This document shows, piece after piece, positions 7,679 through 16,509 of a stretch of 64,000 bases of DNA (positions are counted from its first letter, which is position 1; the number at the start of each line of letters is the position of its first letter). The stretch lies in contig JACKJT010000001.1 in NCBI GenBank assembly GCA_020637795.1, forward strand, positions 1,364,001-1,428,000. The letters are read 5' to 3'. Under the pieces are notes generated by a model that saw only the letters and a list, made by a program, of their open reading frames with translations, was not told the origin of the DNA and searched no databases. This DNA comes from Hoeflea sp. Its GTDB lineage: Bacteria > Pseudomonadota > Alphaproteobacteria > Rhizobiales > Rhizobiaceae. Position numbers and translations under genes: made by a program.

Positions 7679-9892
7679 ATGAGCAATGAAATTTACACAG
7701 TAGACGTCGACAGCGACGGCATCGCGCTCGTCACCTGGGACATGACCGACCGTTCCATGAACGTGTTCACGCAAGCAGCGCTTGAGCAGCTTGACGCGCT
7801 GGTCGACCGCTTCGTCGCCGATGACGCGGTCAAGGGCGTGGTGTTCACTTCCGGCAAGTCGACCTTTTCCGGCGGCGCCGACCTGACGATGATGAAGACC
7901 ATGCTGGCCGGCATGGCGGAAGAAAAGCGCAACAACCCGGAAAAAGCCCAGCAGATGCTGTTCGACCAGGTTGGCAAGATGAGCTGGCTCTACCGCAAGA
8001 TCGAAACCTGCGGCAAGCCGTGGGTGTCGGCGATCAACGGCGTGTGCATGGGCGGCGCGTTCGAACTGTCGCTTGCCTGCCACGGCCGCGTCGCCGCGGA
8101 TTCGCCGTCGGTCAAGATGGCCCTGCCAGAGGTCAAGGTCGGCATCTTCCCCGGCGCCGGCGGCACCCAGAGGGTTCCGCGCCTGACCAATGCCCAGGAC
8201 GCGCTGCGGATGATGACCACCGGGCAGTCGCTGACGCCGGCAAAGGCCAAGGCGATGGGCCTGATCCACGAGGTGGTTGAGCCGAAGAAGCTGATCTCCG
8301 CCGCCAAGGCGATGATCAAGAACGGCCTGTCGCCGGTCGCGCCCTGGGACGTGAAGGGCTTTAAGCTGCCTGGCGGCCAGGTCTGGTCGGCGCAGGGCGC
8401 ACAGCTGTGGCCTGCGGCATCGGCCATCCTGCGCCGCGAGACGCAGGACAACTATCCCGCCGCCAAGGCGATCCTGCAGAGCATGTTCGAAGGCCTGCAG
8501 GTTCCGATCGACACCGGGCTCAAGATCGAGCAGCGCTATTTCAGCCATATCCTGCAGACGCCGGAAGCCCAGTCGATGATCCGCTCGCTGTTCGTCTCGC
8601 TGCAGGAAATCAACAAGGGCGCACGCCGTCCCGAGGGCATCAAGCCGACCAAGTTCCGCAAGATCGGCGTTGTCGGCGCGGGCTTCATGGGCGCGGGCAT
8701 TGCCTATGTGACGGCCAAGGCCGGCATTCCGGTGGTGCTGATCGACCGGGATCTGGAAGCCGCCGCCAAGGGCAAGTCCTATTCCGAGGACCTGGTCAAG
8801 AAGGGCGTCCAGAAGGGCAAGACCACCAAGGAAGAGGGCGAGAAGCTGTTGTCGCTGATCTCGACCTCGACCGATCATGCAGATCTCGCCGACGCGGACC
8901 TGGTGATTGAGGCCGTGTTCGAGGACCGCGACGTCAAGAAGGCGGTGACGGAATCGATCGAGGCACAGATCCGGCCGACCACGGTATACGCGTCCAACAC
9001 CTCGACGCTGCCGATCACCGGCCTTGCCAAGAACTCGAAGCGGCCGAAGAACTTCATCGGCATCCACTTCTTCTCGCCCGTCGACAAGATGATGCTGGTC
9101 GAGATCATTCTCGGCCGCAAGACTTCGGACAAGGCACTGGCCGTGGCGCTCGACTATGTCGCCGCGATCAAGAAGACGCCGATCGTCGTGAACGACACCC
9201 GCGGCTTCTTCGTCAACCGCTGCGTGCTGCGCTACATGAACGAGAGCTACAACATGCTGGCGGAAGGCGTGCCGCCGGCGATGATCGAAAATGCGGCGAA
9301 AATGGCCGGCATGCCGGTCGGGCCGCTGTCGCTCAACGACGAGGTGGCCATCGATCTTTCGCTGAAGATCGTGCGCGCCACCATCGCCGACCTGGGCGAG
9401 AAGGCCGTCGATCCGCGTCACCTGGCGCTGGTCGAGCGGATGGTCGAAAAGGAAGGCCGGCTTGGCCGCAAGAACGGCAAGGGTTTCTACGACTACCCGG
9501 CGAAGCCCGCCAAGAAGCACCTCTGGCCCGAGCTGAAGACGCTCTATCCGCAACAGGACCCGGCCAAGGTCGATGTCAAGGAACTGCAGAACCGCTATCT
9601 GGCGGCAATCGCGCTGGAAGCCGCACGCACGGTGGAAGAGGGCATTGTCACCGATCCGCGCGAGGCCGACATCGGCACCATCCTGGGCTTCGGGTTCGCA
9701 CCCTACACCGGTGGCGCGCTGAGCTACATCGACACCATGGGCGCGCAAGCCTTCGTCGACATGTGCAAGGTGCTGGCCCGCAAATACGGCAAGCAGTTCA
9801 AGGCGCCGAAGCTGCTGGTCGAAATGGCCGAGAAGGGCGAAACCTTCTACGGACGGTTCAACCCCTACCGCGAAGACAAGGCTGCAGCCTAA
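7679..9892 (+). CDS. fadJ: FadJ/FadB-type 3-hydroxyacyl-CoA dehydrogenase / enoyl-CoA hydratase
   Basis: A 737-residue fusion carrying steps two and three of beta-oxidation. The N-terminal crotonase (about 1-290) shows FSGGADL, the oxyanion-hole segment NGVCMGGAFELSLACHGR and VKVGIFPGAGGTQR. A Rossmann domain follows from about residue 325 (IGVVGAGFMGAGIAYVTA), with the dehydrogenase motif HFFSPVDKM. Two C-terminal helical domains end the protein. The ATG at 7679 is preferred over an upstream in-frame start at 7586 because AGGAGAACAATC precedes it and the upstream start would overlap the thiolase by 77 bases. Last gene of the operon, followed by a strong terminator. Confidence 0.95.
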   Translation: MSNEIYTVDVDSDGIALVTWDMTDRSMNVFTQAALEQLDALVDRFVADDAVKGVVFTSGKSTFSGGADLTMMKTMLAGMAEEKRNNPEKAQQMLFDQVGKMSWLYRKIETCGKPWVSAINGVCMGGAFELSLACHGRVAADSPSVKMALPEVKVGIFPGAGGTQRVPRLTNAQDALRMMTTGQSLTPAKAKAMGLIHEVVEPKKLISAAKAMIKNGLSPVAPWDVKGFKLPGGQVWSAQGAQLWPAASAILRRETQDNYPAAKAILQSMFEGLQVPIDTGLKIEQRYFSHILQTPEAQSMIRSLFVSLQEINKGARRPEGIKPTKFRKIGVVGAGFMGAGIAYVTAKAGIPVVLIDRDLEAAAKGKSYSEDLVKKGVQKGKTTKEEGEKLLSLISTSTDHADLADADLVIEAVFEDRDVKKAVTESIEAQIRPTTVYASNTSTLPITGLAKNSKRPKNFIGIHFFSPVDKMMLVEIILGRKTSDKALAVALDYVAAIKKTPIVVNDTRGFFVNRCVLRYMNESYNMLAEGVPPAMIENAAKMAGMPVGPLSLNDEVAIDLSLKIVRATIADLGEKAVDPRHLALVERMVEKEGRLGRKNGKGFYDYPAKPAKKHLWPELKTLYPQQDPAKVDVKELQNRYLAAIALEAARTVEEGIVTDPREADIGTILGFGFAPYTGGALSYIDTMGAQAFVDMCKVLARKYGKQFKAPKLLVEMAEKGETFYGRFNPYREDKAAA

Positions 9893-9918
9893 TCGCGTAA
9901 TTCTTGCGGACAATTCTC

Positions 9919-9944
9919 AAACGGGCCTTCGGGCCCGTTTTTTT
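9919..9944 (+). terminator. Rho-independent terminator of the beta-oxidation operon
   Basis: Nine-base arms AAACGGGCC (9919-9927) and GGCCCGTTT (9932-9940) enclose a stable TTCG tetraloop and run into seven T residues. It closes the operon just before the convergent methyltransferase gene. Confidence 0.93.
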
Positions 9945-9948
9945 GTTA

Positions 9949-10758
9949 TCAGGATTTCGACGCCACCAGCGTGTAGCACAGCGGCAGTTGCGCCTCGTTG
10001 CCGAGATAGATGTCGTAGGCAACCTCGCGGTTGGAATGCGGATACTCCTTAAGCTCGGCGATCCGCAGTCCCGCCCTGACGCACCCGGTGACGATGTCGC
10101 CCATGGTGTGGAAATGCCACCAGGACGGCGGCGCCTTGCCGGCCGCCGATCCGTCATAGACGATCTCGTCTTCAGTGATGAACGGTTCGGTCCGGAAGTA
10201 GGAATATTTCGGCGTATGGGCGTCCTCACCATGGGGCTCGAACATGTCGAGCACGGGGTGGGTCTCGTAGATGACTAGCCGTCCGCCTGGCGCCAGGAGC
10301 CAGGAGACGACCGCGAGGAAGCGCGCCAGATCCGGCATCCAGTTCAGCACGCCGATGGTGATCAGCGCCAGATCGAACCCGCCTTCGAGTTCGCCGGGCA
10401 GCGCATAGGCATCGGCACAGACGAAGCGAGCCCTGCCCCCAAGCGGCGAGACAGCGCGCAACTCCTCCGCCTGGGCAAGGAAGGCATCGGACTGGTCGAT
10501 ACCGGTGGCATGCGCCGCGCCGAGAGCCAGCATCGACAGGGTTTCCCTGCCATTGTTGCATCCGATCTGAACAGCGCGTGCGCCGCGGACGCCATTACCT
10601 GCGAGCACGTCCGTCACGGTCGGATCGAAAGTCGAGAACGACGGATCGGCGAAGCCGGAGAGCTGCCGCCGCCAGTCTTCGCTTTGCCGGTGACGATGCG
10701 CCGATGCATTCCAGGCAAGCCTGTTGGCCTGCGTTACCGTGTCCGTGTCGCGTGTCAT
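9949..10758 (-). CDS. Class I SAM-dependent methyltransferase
   Basis: A 269-residue methyltransferase. The glycine-rich SAM loop reads VQIGCNNGRETLSMLALGA (about residues 60-80), followed by the acidic ribose-binding residue in ATGIDQSD and by FDLALITIGVLNWMPDL, the motif IV region. The substrate is unknown. The start is set at the ATG at 10758 because AGGAG sits 8 bases upstream; a TTG two codons earlier would be too close to it. It is convergent with the fad operon, whose terminator lies just beyond its stop. The short end SYTLVASKS-type C-terminus looks complete. Confidence 0.85.
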   Translation of the reverse strand: MTRDTDTVTQANRLAWNASAHRHRQSEDWRRQLSGFADPSFSTFDPTVTDVLAGNGVRGARAVQIGCNNGRETLSMLALGAAHATGIDQSDAFLAQAEELRAVSPLGGRARFVCADAYALPGELEGGFDLALITIGVLNWMPDLARFLAVVSWLLAPGGRLVIYETHPVLDMFEPHGEDAHTPKYSYFRTEPFITEDEIVYDGSAAGKAPPSWWHFHTMGDIVTGCVRAGLRIAELKEYPHSNREVAYDIYLGNEAQLPLCYTLVASKS

Positions 10759-10962
10759 CGGCAAAACTCCTGATCAAACCCCTGCGCCAAATGCCTGTTC
10801 TCGGGTGTTGCCTGATCCTATGCAGGGCGCAGGCGGGTCCGCCCCGTTCTGATAGCCAGAAAATTAACTTCAGAAAAGCATGATGGAAGGCCAGGTTGCC
10901 AGGAGAACCTTGCCGGAGACCAGTGCTTTCGGTCACGCCGGCAGAAAAGGGAGGTCTATCCA

Positions 10963-11580
10963 ATGCCCGTCATCGACTACTATTTCCACTGCGCGTCGCC
11001 GTTCACCTATCTCGGCCACAACCTGGTCTGCGAGGTCGCGGAGAAACACAGGGCCACGCTCAATTACAAGCCGGTCAACCTGGCGGCACTCTGGGATGTC
11101 TCCGGCGCGGTTCCTCCCGGCCAGCGGCCGCCGATGCGGCAACGGCTGCGACTGATCGAACTGCAGCGTCTTGCCGCCTGGCGCGGTCTGCCGATCAAAC
11201 CAACGCCATTGCACTGGCCGATCGACGCGGCGCTTGCCGACAAGATCATCATTGCGCTGGTCGAAACCGGACATGATCCCCGCTACTTCATGGCCAAGGT
11301 TCTTTCCGGGCTTTGGGCCAACGATGACAACATTGCTGATGAAGCCGTGCTGACTTCCTACCTGTCGCAGGTCGGGCTTGATGCGCGGCCGGCAATCCTG
11401 GATGCCAAGACCGACGAGATCGCCGCCATCCGCGAACGCAATTCGCAGGATGCCATTGCCGCCGACGCCGTCGGGGTGCCCACCTACGTGCTCAATGGCG
11501 AGCCTTTCTGGGGGCAGGACCGGATCGAACTGCTCGACCAGGCGCTGACCACCGGCCGAAGCCCGATCCGGCCGCATTGA
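10963..11580 (+). CDS. 2-hydroxychromene-2-carboxylate isomerase family protein (DsbA-like fold)
   Basis: A 205-residue protein of the GST-kappa/HCCA isomerase branch of the DsbA fold. The N-terminus VIDYYFHCASPFTYLGHN has Ser in place of the redox Cys pair, as in the isomerase. The helical insert ends near residue 160, and the cis-Pro loop reads AVGVPTYVLNGEPFWGQDR. In naphthalene degradation the enzyme uses glutathione to isomerise 2-hydroxychromene-2-carboxylate. Most homologues outside such clusters have unknown substrates, and no aromatic-degradation gene is nearby. Shine-Dalgarno GGGAGG precedes the ATG. Confidence 0.88.
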   Translation: MPVIDYYFHCASPFTYLGHNLVCEVAEKHRATLNYKPVNLAALWDVSGAVPPGQRPPMRQRLRLIELQRLAAWRGLPIKPTPLHWPIDAALADKIIIALVETGHDPRYFMAKVLSGLWANDDNIADEAVLTSYLSQVGLDARPAILDAKTDEIAAIRERNSQDAIAADAVGVPTYVLNGEPFWGQDRIELLDQALTTGRSPIRPH

Positions 11581-11732
11581 ACAAGGCAGCAAGGCTGTTC
11601 GCACCTGGCGAAAGAGTGAGGATATTTTTCCTAATTGACTTTACTCGACGGCAGATGATCATGTAGAAAAGCCCTATTCGGGCCTTTTGTTGATCAGCCC
11701 GGCCTTTGTTCTGAACAGCGGGAACCTGGACC

Positions 11733-12404
11733 ATGCTCTCGCATGAACGCATCTGGTCAGCGCTCGATGCGCTTGCCGAACGCCACGGTTTGACGGCCTC
11801 GGGACTTGCCCGGCGCGCCGGTCTTGATCCGACGGCTTTCAACAAATCCAAGCGATGCGGCACGGATGGCCGCGACCGCTGGCCCTCGACGGAATCGCTT
11901 GCCAAGGTGCTGGATGCCACCGGTTCCTCGCTCGAGGAGTTCCTGAGCCTGGTACGCGGCAGCCAGCCACCGGGTGAAAGCAGCTTTCCCGAAGGCGCGT
12001 TTCCGCCGCAGGCGGGCTCGATTCCACTACTGGGTTTCGCACAGGCCGGCTCCGGCGGCTTTTTCGATGATGGCGGCTTTCCCGCCGGGCAGGGCTGGGA
12101 TGTGGTGGATTTCCCCGCCCAGCCGTCCGACCGGCCGGGGGTCTATGCGCTGGAGGTGCAGGGCGACAGCATGCTGCCGCTTTACCGGGATGGCGACATC
12201 CTGATCGTCGAACCCGGAGCCCAGATCCGCCGCGGCGACCGGGTGGTGGTCCGGTCCCGCGAAGGCGAGGTGATGGCCAAGGTTCTCAACCGGCAAACGC
12301 CGAAATCGGTCGAGCTGATTTCGCTCAACCCCGATCATCCGAACCGCAGTTTCGATGTCAGCGAGATCGACTGGATTGCCCGCATCATCTGGGCGAGCCA
12401 ATAG
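11733..12404 (+). CDS. HTH (XRE-type) / S24 LexA-like peptidase transcriptional regulator
   Basis: A 223-residue two-domain regulator. The N-terminal helix-turn-helix (about residues 5-60; LTASGLARRAGLDPTAFNKS) precedes a C-terminal S24 peptidase domain. That domain has nucleophile Ser146 in QGDSMLP and Lys183 in EVMAKVL, the Ser-Lys dyad of LexA, UmuD and CI-type repressors. The linker carries FAQAG with Ala105-Gly106, the type of bond LexA-like proteins cleave. It may therefore be a self-cleaving stress-responsive repressor. It is not LexA itself: the DNA-binding domain is of the XRE type. It stands alone, with no phage genes beside it, so it may control a host rather than a prophage response. 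Targets unknown. Confidence 0.88.
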   Translation: MLSHERIWSALDALAERHGLTASGLARRAGLDPTAFNKSKRCGTDGRDRWPSTESLAKVLDATGSSLEEFLSLVRGSQPPGESSFPEGAFPPQAGSIPLLGFAQAGSGGFFDDGGFPAGQGWDVVDFPAQPSDRPGVYALEVQGDSMLPLYRDGDILIVEPGAQIRRGDRVVVRSREGEVMAKVLNRQTPKSVELISLNPDHPNRSFDVSEIDWIARIIWASQ

Positions 12405-12526
12405 GGCAAGACCGGACATGGCGGCGGTGAGCCGCCAGGCAGCCATCCGGAGTTTTACGGTACGACGGCTTGTGCGATGCCGCCAGCTTTCTTATCTATC
12501 GTGAAAATTCAGGAGAGAAACTGCCC

Positions 12527-12940
12527 ATGACCGAACGTGTTACCACCCATGATGCCTTGATCTATCTGATGGTCACCATGTCTGCCGTCGACAAGGCCAT
12601 GAATGACGCGGAACTGGCCCGCATCGGTCGCCTGGTCACTTTCCTGCCGGTGTTCGACGGATTTGATCCGGAGCGGCTGATCGGCGTCACCCGTGCCGCG
12701 GCCGAACTGCTCAAGGGGCCGGAAGGGCTCGACATCATGCTCGAGGTTGTCCGCGACGCCGTCCCGCCGAAGCTCTACGATACGGCCTACGCCCTGGCTG
12801 TGGAGGTGGCGTCAGCCGACTACAACATCCAGCAGGAGGAAATCCGGCTCCTGCAGATGGTGCGCGACCGGTTGGGGCTCGACAAGCTCACCTGTGCGGC
12901 GATCGAACGCGGGGCGATCGCCCGGTTCAGAAGCGCCTGA
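12527..12940 (+). CDS. TerB-like (tellurite resistance TerB family) protein
   Basis: A 137-residue all-helical protein. Conserved features of the TerB fold are visible: ALIYLMVTMSAVDKAMNDAELARIGRL near residues 10-37, with the acidic VDKAMNDAE metal-site type loop, and a second repeat EVASADYNIQQEEIRLLQMVRDRLGL at about 96-121. The two acidic motifs are related by internal duplication, as in TerB. These proteins are widespread in alphaproteobacteria without ter operons and their role is unsettled. The ATG at 12527 is chosen because AGGAG precedes it by about 11 bases; an upstream in-frame start at 12470 lacks such a site. Confidence 0.82.
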   Translation: MTERVTTHDALIYLMVTMSAVDKAMNDAELARIGRLVTFLPVFDGFDPERLIGVTRAAAELLKGPEGLDIMLEVVRDAVPPKLYDTAYALAVEVASADYNIQQEEIRLLQMVRDRLGLDKLTCAAIERGAIARFRSA

Positions 12941-13079
12941 TCCCCTCAACATCGGTCCTTTCGGTCGTGTGGTGCTCAAGGGCCCGCGCCGACGTGTCGC
13001 AGGCTTTCACCGGATCGTGTTTCGCCAGCGGCCACCGGCTGTGGCATGAGAAAGCCCGACCACGAAACGGAGGCGCACA

Positions 13080-13925
13080 ATGACGCTGTTCGGACTGTCC
13101 GAGCCGGTGATCCGGCTTCTGGCATTTTCCACGATATTCATCGCGCTCGCCGCCATCGAATTGCTGGCACCGCGGCTTGAGCGCGACGAGATGCGCGGGG
13201 CGCTGAAATCCCGGCGCTGGATGACCAACCTGGCAATGGTGGTGTTGTCCTCCGTGGCTCTGAGGATCGTGTTCCCGCTGGCTGCGGTGGGCACCGCGTT
13301 GTGGGCGCAAGCCAATGGTTACGGATTGTTCCCGCTCATCGGGCTTCCGCTCTGGGCCGCGGGCATCCTCGCCTTCATCGTTCTGGATTTTGCGGTCTGG
13401 CTGGAGCACGTGATCAGCCACAAATGGCAATGGCTGTGGCGTATCCACCGCATGCATCATGCCGATACCGGCTTCGACCTGACCACGGCGCTAAGGTTTC
13501 ATCCGCTTGAGATCGTGCTGTCGATGTTCTGGAAGGCGGCCGTCATCATTGCACTCGGCGCACCGCCGGTAGCCGTTCTCGTCTTCGAGATCGTGCTCAA
13601 CGGCGCCGCGATGTTCAATCACGCCAACATCAAGCTGCCCAAGTCTGCGGACGCCGTGCTGCGACTGCTCATCGTGACGCCCGACATGCACCGGATCCAC
13701 CATTCGACAGATCCGCGCGAAACAGATTCGAACTACGGGTTCAATCTGGCGATCTGGGACAGGCTGTTTTCCACCTACACCGAAACGCCAAGGCGCGGCG
13801 ACACCGGCATCGAAATCGGCCTGTCGGAGTGGCGCGACAGCCGTACCGCCAGACTTGGCTGGGCGCTGGCCCTGCCCTTCCGGTTCCCGCCAAAGGCAAG
13901 ACCCCGGAGCCCCGGGGATCAGTAA
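13080..13925 (+). CDS. Sterol desaturase / fatty acid hydroxylase family membrane protein
   Basis: A 281-residue integral membrane di-iron protein. Hydrophobic segments lie near residues 10-30, 50-75 and 80-105. The His boxes are HVISHKWQWLWRIHRMHHAD (about 115-135) and, after a further hydrophobic stretch, FNHANIKLP and MHRIHHS (about 180-210). Together these give the eight-His pattern of the family, which hydroxylates or desaturates lipids using oxygen. The natural lipid here is unknown. Shine-Dalgarno GGAGG lies 7 bases before the ATG. Its 3' end overlaps the convergent binding-protein gene by 7 bases. Confidence 0.9.
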   Translation: MTLFGLSEPVIRLLAFSTIFIALAAIELLAPRLERDEMRGALKSRRWMTNLAMVVLSSVALRIVFPLAAVGTALWAQANGYGLFPLIGLPLWAAGILAFIVLDFAVWLEHVISHKWQWLWRIHRMHHADTGFDLTTALRFHPLEIVLSMFWKAAVIIALGAPPVAVLVFEIVLNGAAMFNHANIKLPKSADAVLRLLIVTPDMHRIHHSTDPRETDSNYGFNLAIWDRLFSTYTETPRRGDTGIEIGLSEWRDSRTARLGWALALPFRFPPKARPRSPGDQ

Positions 13926-14782
13926 AGCCCGTTGGGGAACCAGCGCAAATAGAGTTCGGTGAAGCGGCCGTTGCGGTTGAGCGCCGAGAGCGCATGGTCG
14001 AAAGCCTGTCTGAGTGGCGCGTCGCGCGGGCGCACCGCGATGGCCAGTCCTTCGCCAAGATGCGCCTGAGAAAAATACGGGCCGCCAAAAAACCGGCAGC
14101 AGGCTTCCGCCGACTGGCTGGAAAGCCAGAACGACAATTGCAGCCCATCACCGAACACCGCATCGACAGTACCGGCCTTGAGCGCCTCGAACATCCAGTC
14201 CGGCCTGGAGAAGGTGACGGGCCTGGTGTCGGAAAACCAATCGCGCATCATGGCTTCATGCGCTGTTCCGCCAAGGACGCCGACACGCAGCCCATCCAGT
14301 GCGCTGGCGCTGTCGCCCTCAGGGCCGGCATCCTTTCTGACGGCAAAGCGTGCCGGCAGGGCCAGATAGGGGCGAGTGAAGCGGTACTTGTTGCGGCTTT
14401 CAGCGGTGATCGCCAGACCCGATATCAGCGCCTCGGCCTGCCCCTTGGTCAATGCCCCCTCCAGCTCACCCCACGGAAGCGCCTGAATCTGGCACCGCGG
14501 CAGCAGATCGAGCTCTTCGCAGATCGCCCGCGCAAGATCGATGTGGAACCCGGCAAGATGACCGGTCTGGTCGAGAAAGCTGAATGGCGGAAAATCCACC
14601 GTGGTGACGAAGCGGATGAGGCTGTAGGCCATGAGGTCGGGAACCGGGATGCGCTCGCGCGGGTCCGTATAGTTCGGCACGAGCATATCCTCGGCGCTCG
14701 CGACAGGTAGAGCGGCGGTCAAAAAAACAACCAAGGCACACATTATGCGCGAAATACCCCGGAATATTAGGGGTGCATTCAT
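13919..14782 (-). CDS. Periplasmic solute-binding protein, family 3 (amino-acid type)
   Basis: A 287-residue protein with a Sec signal peptide (MNAPLIFRGISRIMCALVV..., cleavage likely after ASA near residue 30). The mature part is of the SBP_bac_3 type: IRFVTTVDFPPFSFLDQTGHLAGF, then DLARAICEELDL, ALTKGQAEALISGLAIT, LRVGVLGGTAHEAMM and KAGTVDAVFGDGLQLSFWL. No ABC permease or ATPase gene is adjacent, so it is an orphan receptor or sensor. The ATG at 14782 is chosen because the signal peptide begins there; an in-frame ATG 21 codons upstream would put a non-hydrophobic extension before it. Confidence 0.85.
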   Translation of the reverse strand: MNAPLIFRGISRIMCALVVFLTAALPVASAEDMLVPNYTDPRERIPVPDLMAYSLIRFVTTVDFPPFSFLDQTGHLAGFHIDLARAICEELDLLPRCQIQALPWGELEGALTKGQAEALISGLAITAESRNKYRFTRPYLALPARFAVRKDAGPEGDSASALDGLRVGVLGGTAHEAMMRDWFSDTRPVTFSRPDWMFEALKAGTVDAVFGDGLQLSFWLSSQSAEACCRFFGGPYFSQAHLGEGLAIAVRPRDAPLRQAFDHALSALNRNGRFTELYLRWFPNGLY

Positions 14783-14843
14783 GCGCGTTTCCACTACCAT
14801 AGATTTAGTATCCTGCTGCAACCGCCCTGTGTGTATCAGAGTC

Positions 14844-15682
14844 ATGGCTCCAAGCGAAAGCTCAGATCATCCACTTCCCGGCACAACCGACCGGCAATTG
14901 GCCGATATCGATGGTGCGGGCAAGAACCATACTCCGGGTATGCCGATCCGGATGCACCCACGATTGCGGGAAGAAAGCTCCGAGGCGGGGTTCTTTCTCG
15001 GATGCGGGATAGGCAAGCCCCATATCAGCGCTGCGACACAGGCCGCCCGGGCCAATGCCACGACGATCGAAAGGGAACTGATGGCGGAAGGCCTGATCGA
15101 TCCCGAACTCTATTATCGCTGGGTGGCCGGCGAACTCGGCCTCGCCTATGTCGCGGAGATCGATCCGGACGAGGTGATCCGGCTGCCGTCGATGGATGTA
15201 CTGCTGCAGCGTGACGGACCGCTCAGGCTTTCGCGCGGGGGCGGGCAAATCACCGTCATCACCCCCGAAGCACGGCAGTTGGACGACCACCGGAGGCGTC
15301 TTGCCGACATGCCCGGGTTGCGCGACAGTCTCGCAGTGGCCTCCCCCGCGACCATCCGGAAGGCGGTCTGGCAGGCCGGCGCCGATGACCGGGTGCGAAG
15401 GATCACCTTTGAGCTCGACCAGGACCGGCGCGATGCGAGCGCACGGCGGGTGATGACCGGTCCGCAGGGATTCCTCATGGGAATGGCGGTGTATCTCTTC
15501 GCCACGGCTTCATGCTGTGGCCCTTCGCCGCCTTCACGCTCAGCAGCACCCTGGCCCCGATCCCCGGCTCAATCAATTTCGCGCTTCCGTGGAATGGCGG
15601 TGGCCAAGGCGCAGGCAAGGCCGCAAGCGCAGCGCCTGCGGCGAATCTGCCGACAACGGGCTACTCGGCAGGGCGATCCTGA
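14844..15682 (+). pseudogene. Truncated, frameshifted family-2 glycosyltransferase remnant
   Basis: The first 220 codons match the N-terminal part of rhizobial GT2 proteins with a GspE/MshEN-like domain: ATTIERELMAEGLIDPELYY, then GQITVITPEARQLDDHRRR and SPATIRKAVWQAGADDRVRR. The hydrophobic segment QGFLMGMAVYLFA then loses frame at about 15501-15510. Adding back one base there gives LFAHGFMLWPFAAF, so one base appears lost. The shifted frame stops at 15680-15682. The glycosyltransferase catalytic domain that normally follows is absent, so the gene is dead even if the frameshift were an error. A hairpin follows. The start at 14844 is tentative. Confidence 0.55.
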
Positions 15683-15702
15683 TATGCATGGCGACAAGAA
15701 AA

Positions 15703-15720
15703 GGGCGGCCTAGGCCGCCC
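15703..15720. terminator. Perfect 18-base palindrome, likely terminator
   Basis: GGGCGGCC-TA-GGCCGCCC is fully self-complementary, preceded by AAAA and followed by TGTTT. This is the form of many rhizobial intrinsic terminators. It lies 20 bases after the shifted-frame stop of the glycosyltransferase remnant, which marks the original transcript as ending about here or a terminator retained after a deletion. Confidence 0.6.
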
Positions 15721-16285
15721 TGTTTCGTTACAGATCGTTCGCTGTTTGACGTAGAAGCGCCATCAATCGGCGGTCAGCCTCGCGGCGGCTCATGTGGGTG
15801 CGGATGGTCACTTGCCGCTTGCTCCTTTACTGGGAGTGGAGCGGGGTTCATAGCACGACGGCCGGCGCGGCTGAAAGCGGGTGGATTAGTAGCTTTCGAT
15901 TGAGGCGACCGCCCGACGCCCGATGTCTTGTGAGTCCGCCCAATACTTAATTCCTTCAGCATTAGTGAGACGGATTCACAATCCAGCGCAAACTTTCGCC
16001 CGTCATCAATTTCGGACGCGTCATCGAAAAGCGCCTCCAAAACTCGCCGTGCTTTGTGTGATTGCAGAGCAAGTTCATGGGCATCGTTCACCAGAACTGA
16101 TAAGGCTTTGTTGCGCATCTGTGTTGTCTTTCATTGCATCTGTCATTGCAATAAATTGCAGCAAATCATTAGAATTTGATTAACCATGAACGCCGCGTTG
16201 ACCGGCGCATTTGGTGAGTGATCACTGGCTGTGAATCAGCTATCCAAGTCGCCGGGACGGGACAACCTCAGCAGGATGCCCCACA
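15721..16285. other. Low-information stretch at the left side of the accessory region
   Basis: No gene is firmly supported here. One minus-strand frame (15774-16118, listed separately) has a plausible helical N-terminal half. Base composition becomes more AT-rich toward 16120-16200, unlike the flanking core genes. I searched by eye for a copy of the tRNA-Gly 3' end as an attachment site and did not see one. Confidence 0.4.
15774..16118 (-). CDS. Hypothetical small protein
   Basis: A 114-codon frame. Residues 1-60 (MRNKALSVLVNDAHELALQS, followed by KARRVLEALFDDASEID) look like a genuine charged helical protein. Residues 61-114 are Pro/His/Ser-rich and atypical, possibly read-through of a broken gene. 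There is no convincing Shine-Dalgarno, and no family is recognised. It sits in the accessory region between the glycosyltransferase remnant and the IS fragment. It may be a decayed gene. Confidence 0.3.
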   Translation of the reverse strand: MRNKALSVLVNDAHELALQSHKARRVLEALFDDASEIDDGRKFALDCESVSLMLKELSIGRTHKTSGVGRSPQSKATNPPAFSRAGRRAMNPAPLPVKEQAASDHPHPHEPPRG

Positions 16286-16456
16286 ATGACGAAACGACAC
16301 AAACGCACACCAAATCTCTCGGATGCACAAGTCGCCGCGCTGGTGGGCAACGTTAGCGATCCCGGATATACCGAGTGTCGCACTTGGTGTGTGAATCTAG
16401 CGACCGCCTTCAGAACCGGTGACGATCACGAGGTGCGCGACCTCAAAGATCCCTGA
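16286..16456 (+). CDS. Hypothetical 56-residue protein
   Basis: A short frame beginning MTKRHKRTPNLSDAQVAALV with a basic N-terminus and a helix-like segment, ending close to the IS fragment. The upstream CAGGATG is a weak ribosome site. It could be the 5' remnant of a larger gene cut by the insertion. No family is recognised. Confidence 0.22.
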   Translation: MTKRHKRTPNLSDAQVAALVGNVSDPGYTECRTWCVNLATAFRTGDDHEVRDLKDP

Positions 16457-16509
16457 GTACCAATCAGCCGGCCCATAGGATCGCGGCTGAGCAGGATGGA
16501 GTCGGTGGG

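Noticed and set aside
6235..9913. Long minus-strand frames (about 480 and 755 codons) opposite thiolase and fadJ
   Set aside because: Antisense shadows of clearly identified genes, with no ribosome site and unnatural composition.
11666..11688. AAAAGCCC...GGGCCTTTT as a terminator after the isomerase gene
   Set aside because: Only a four-base GCCC/GGGC stem pairs cleanly, with a bulge before the T run; too weak to list, though it may contribute.
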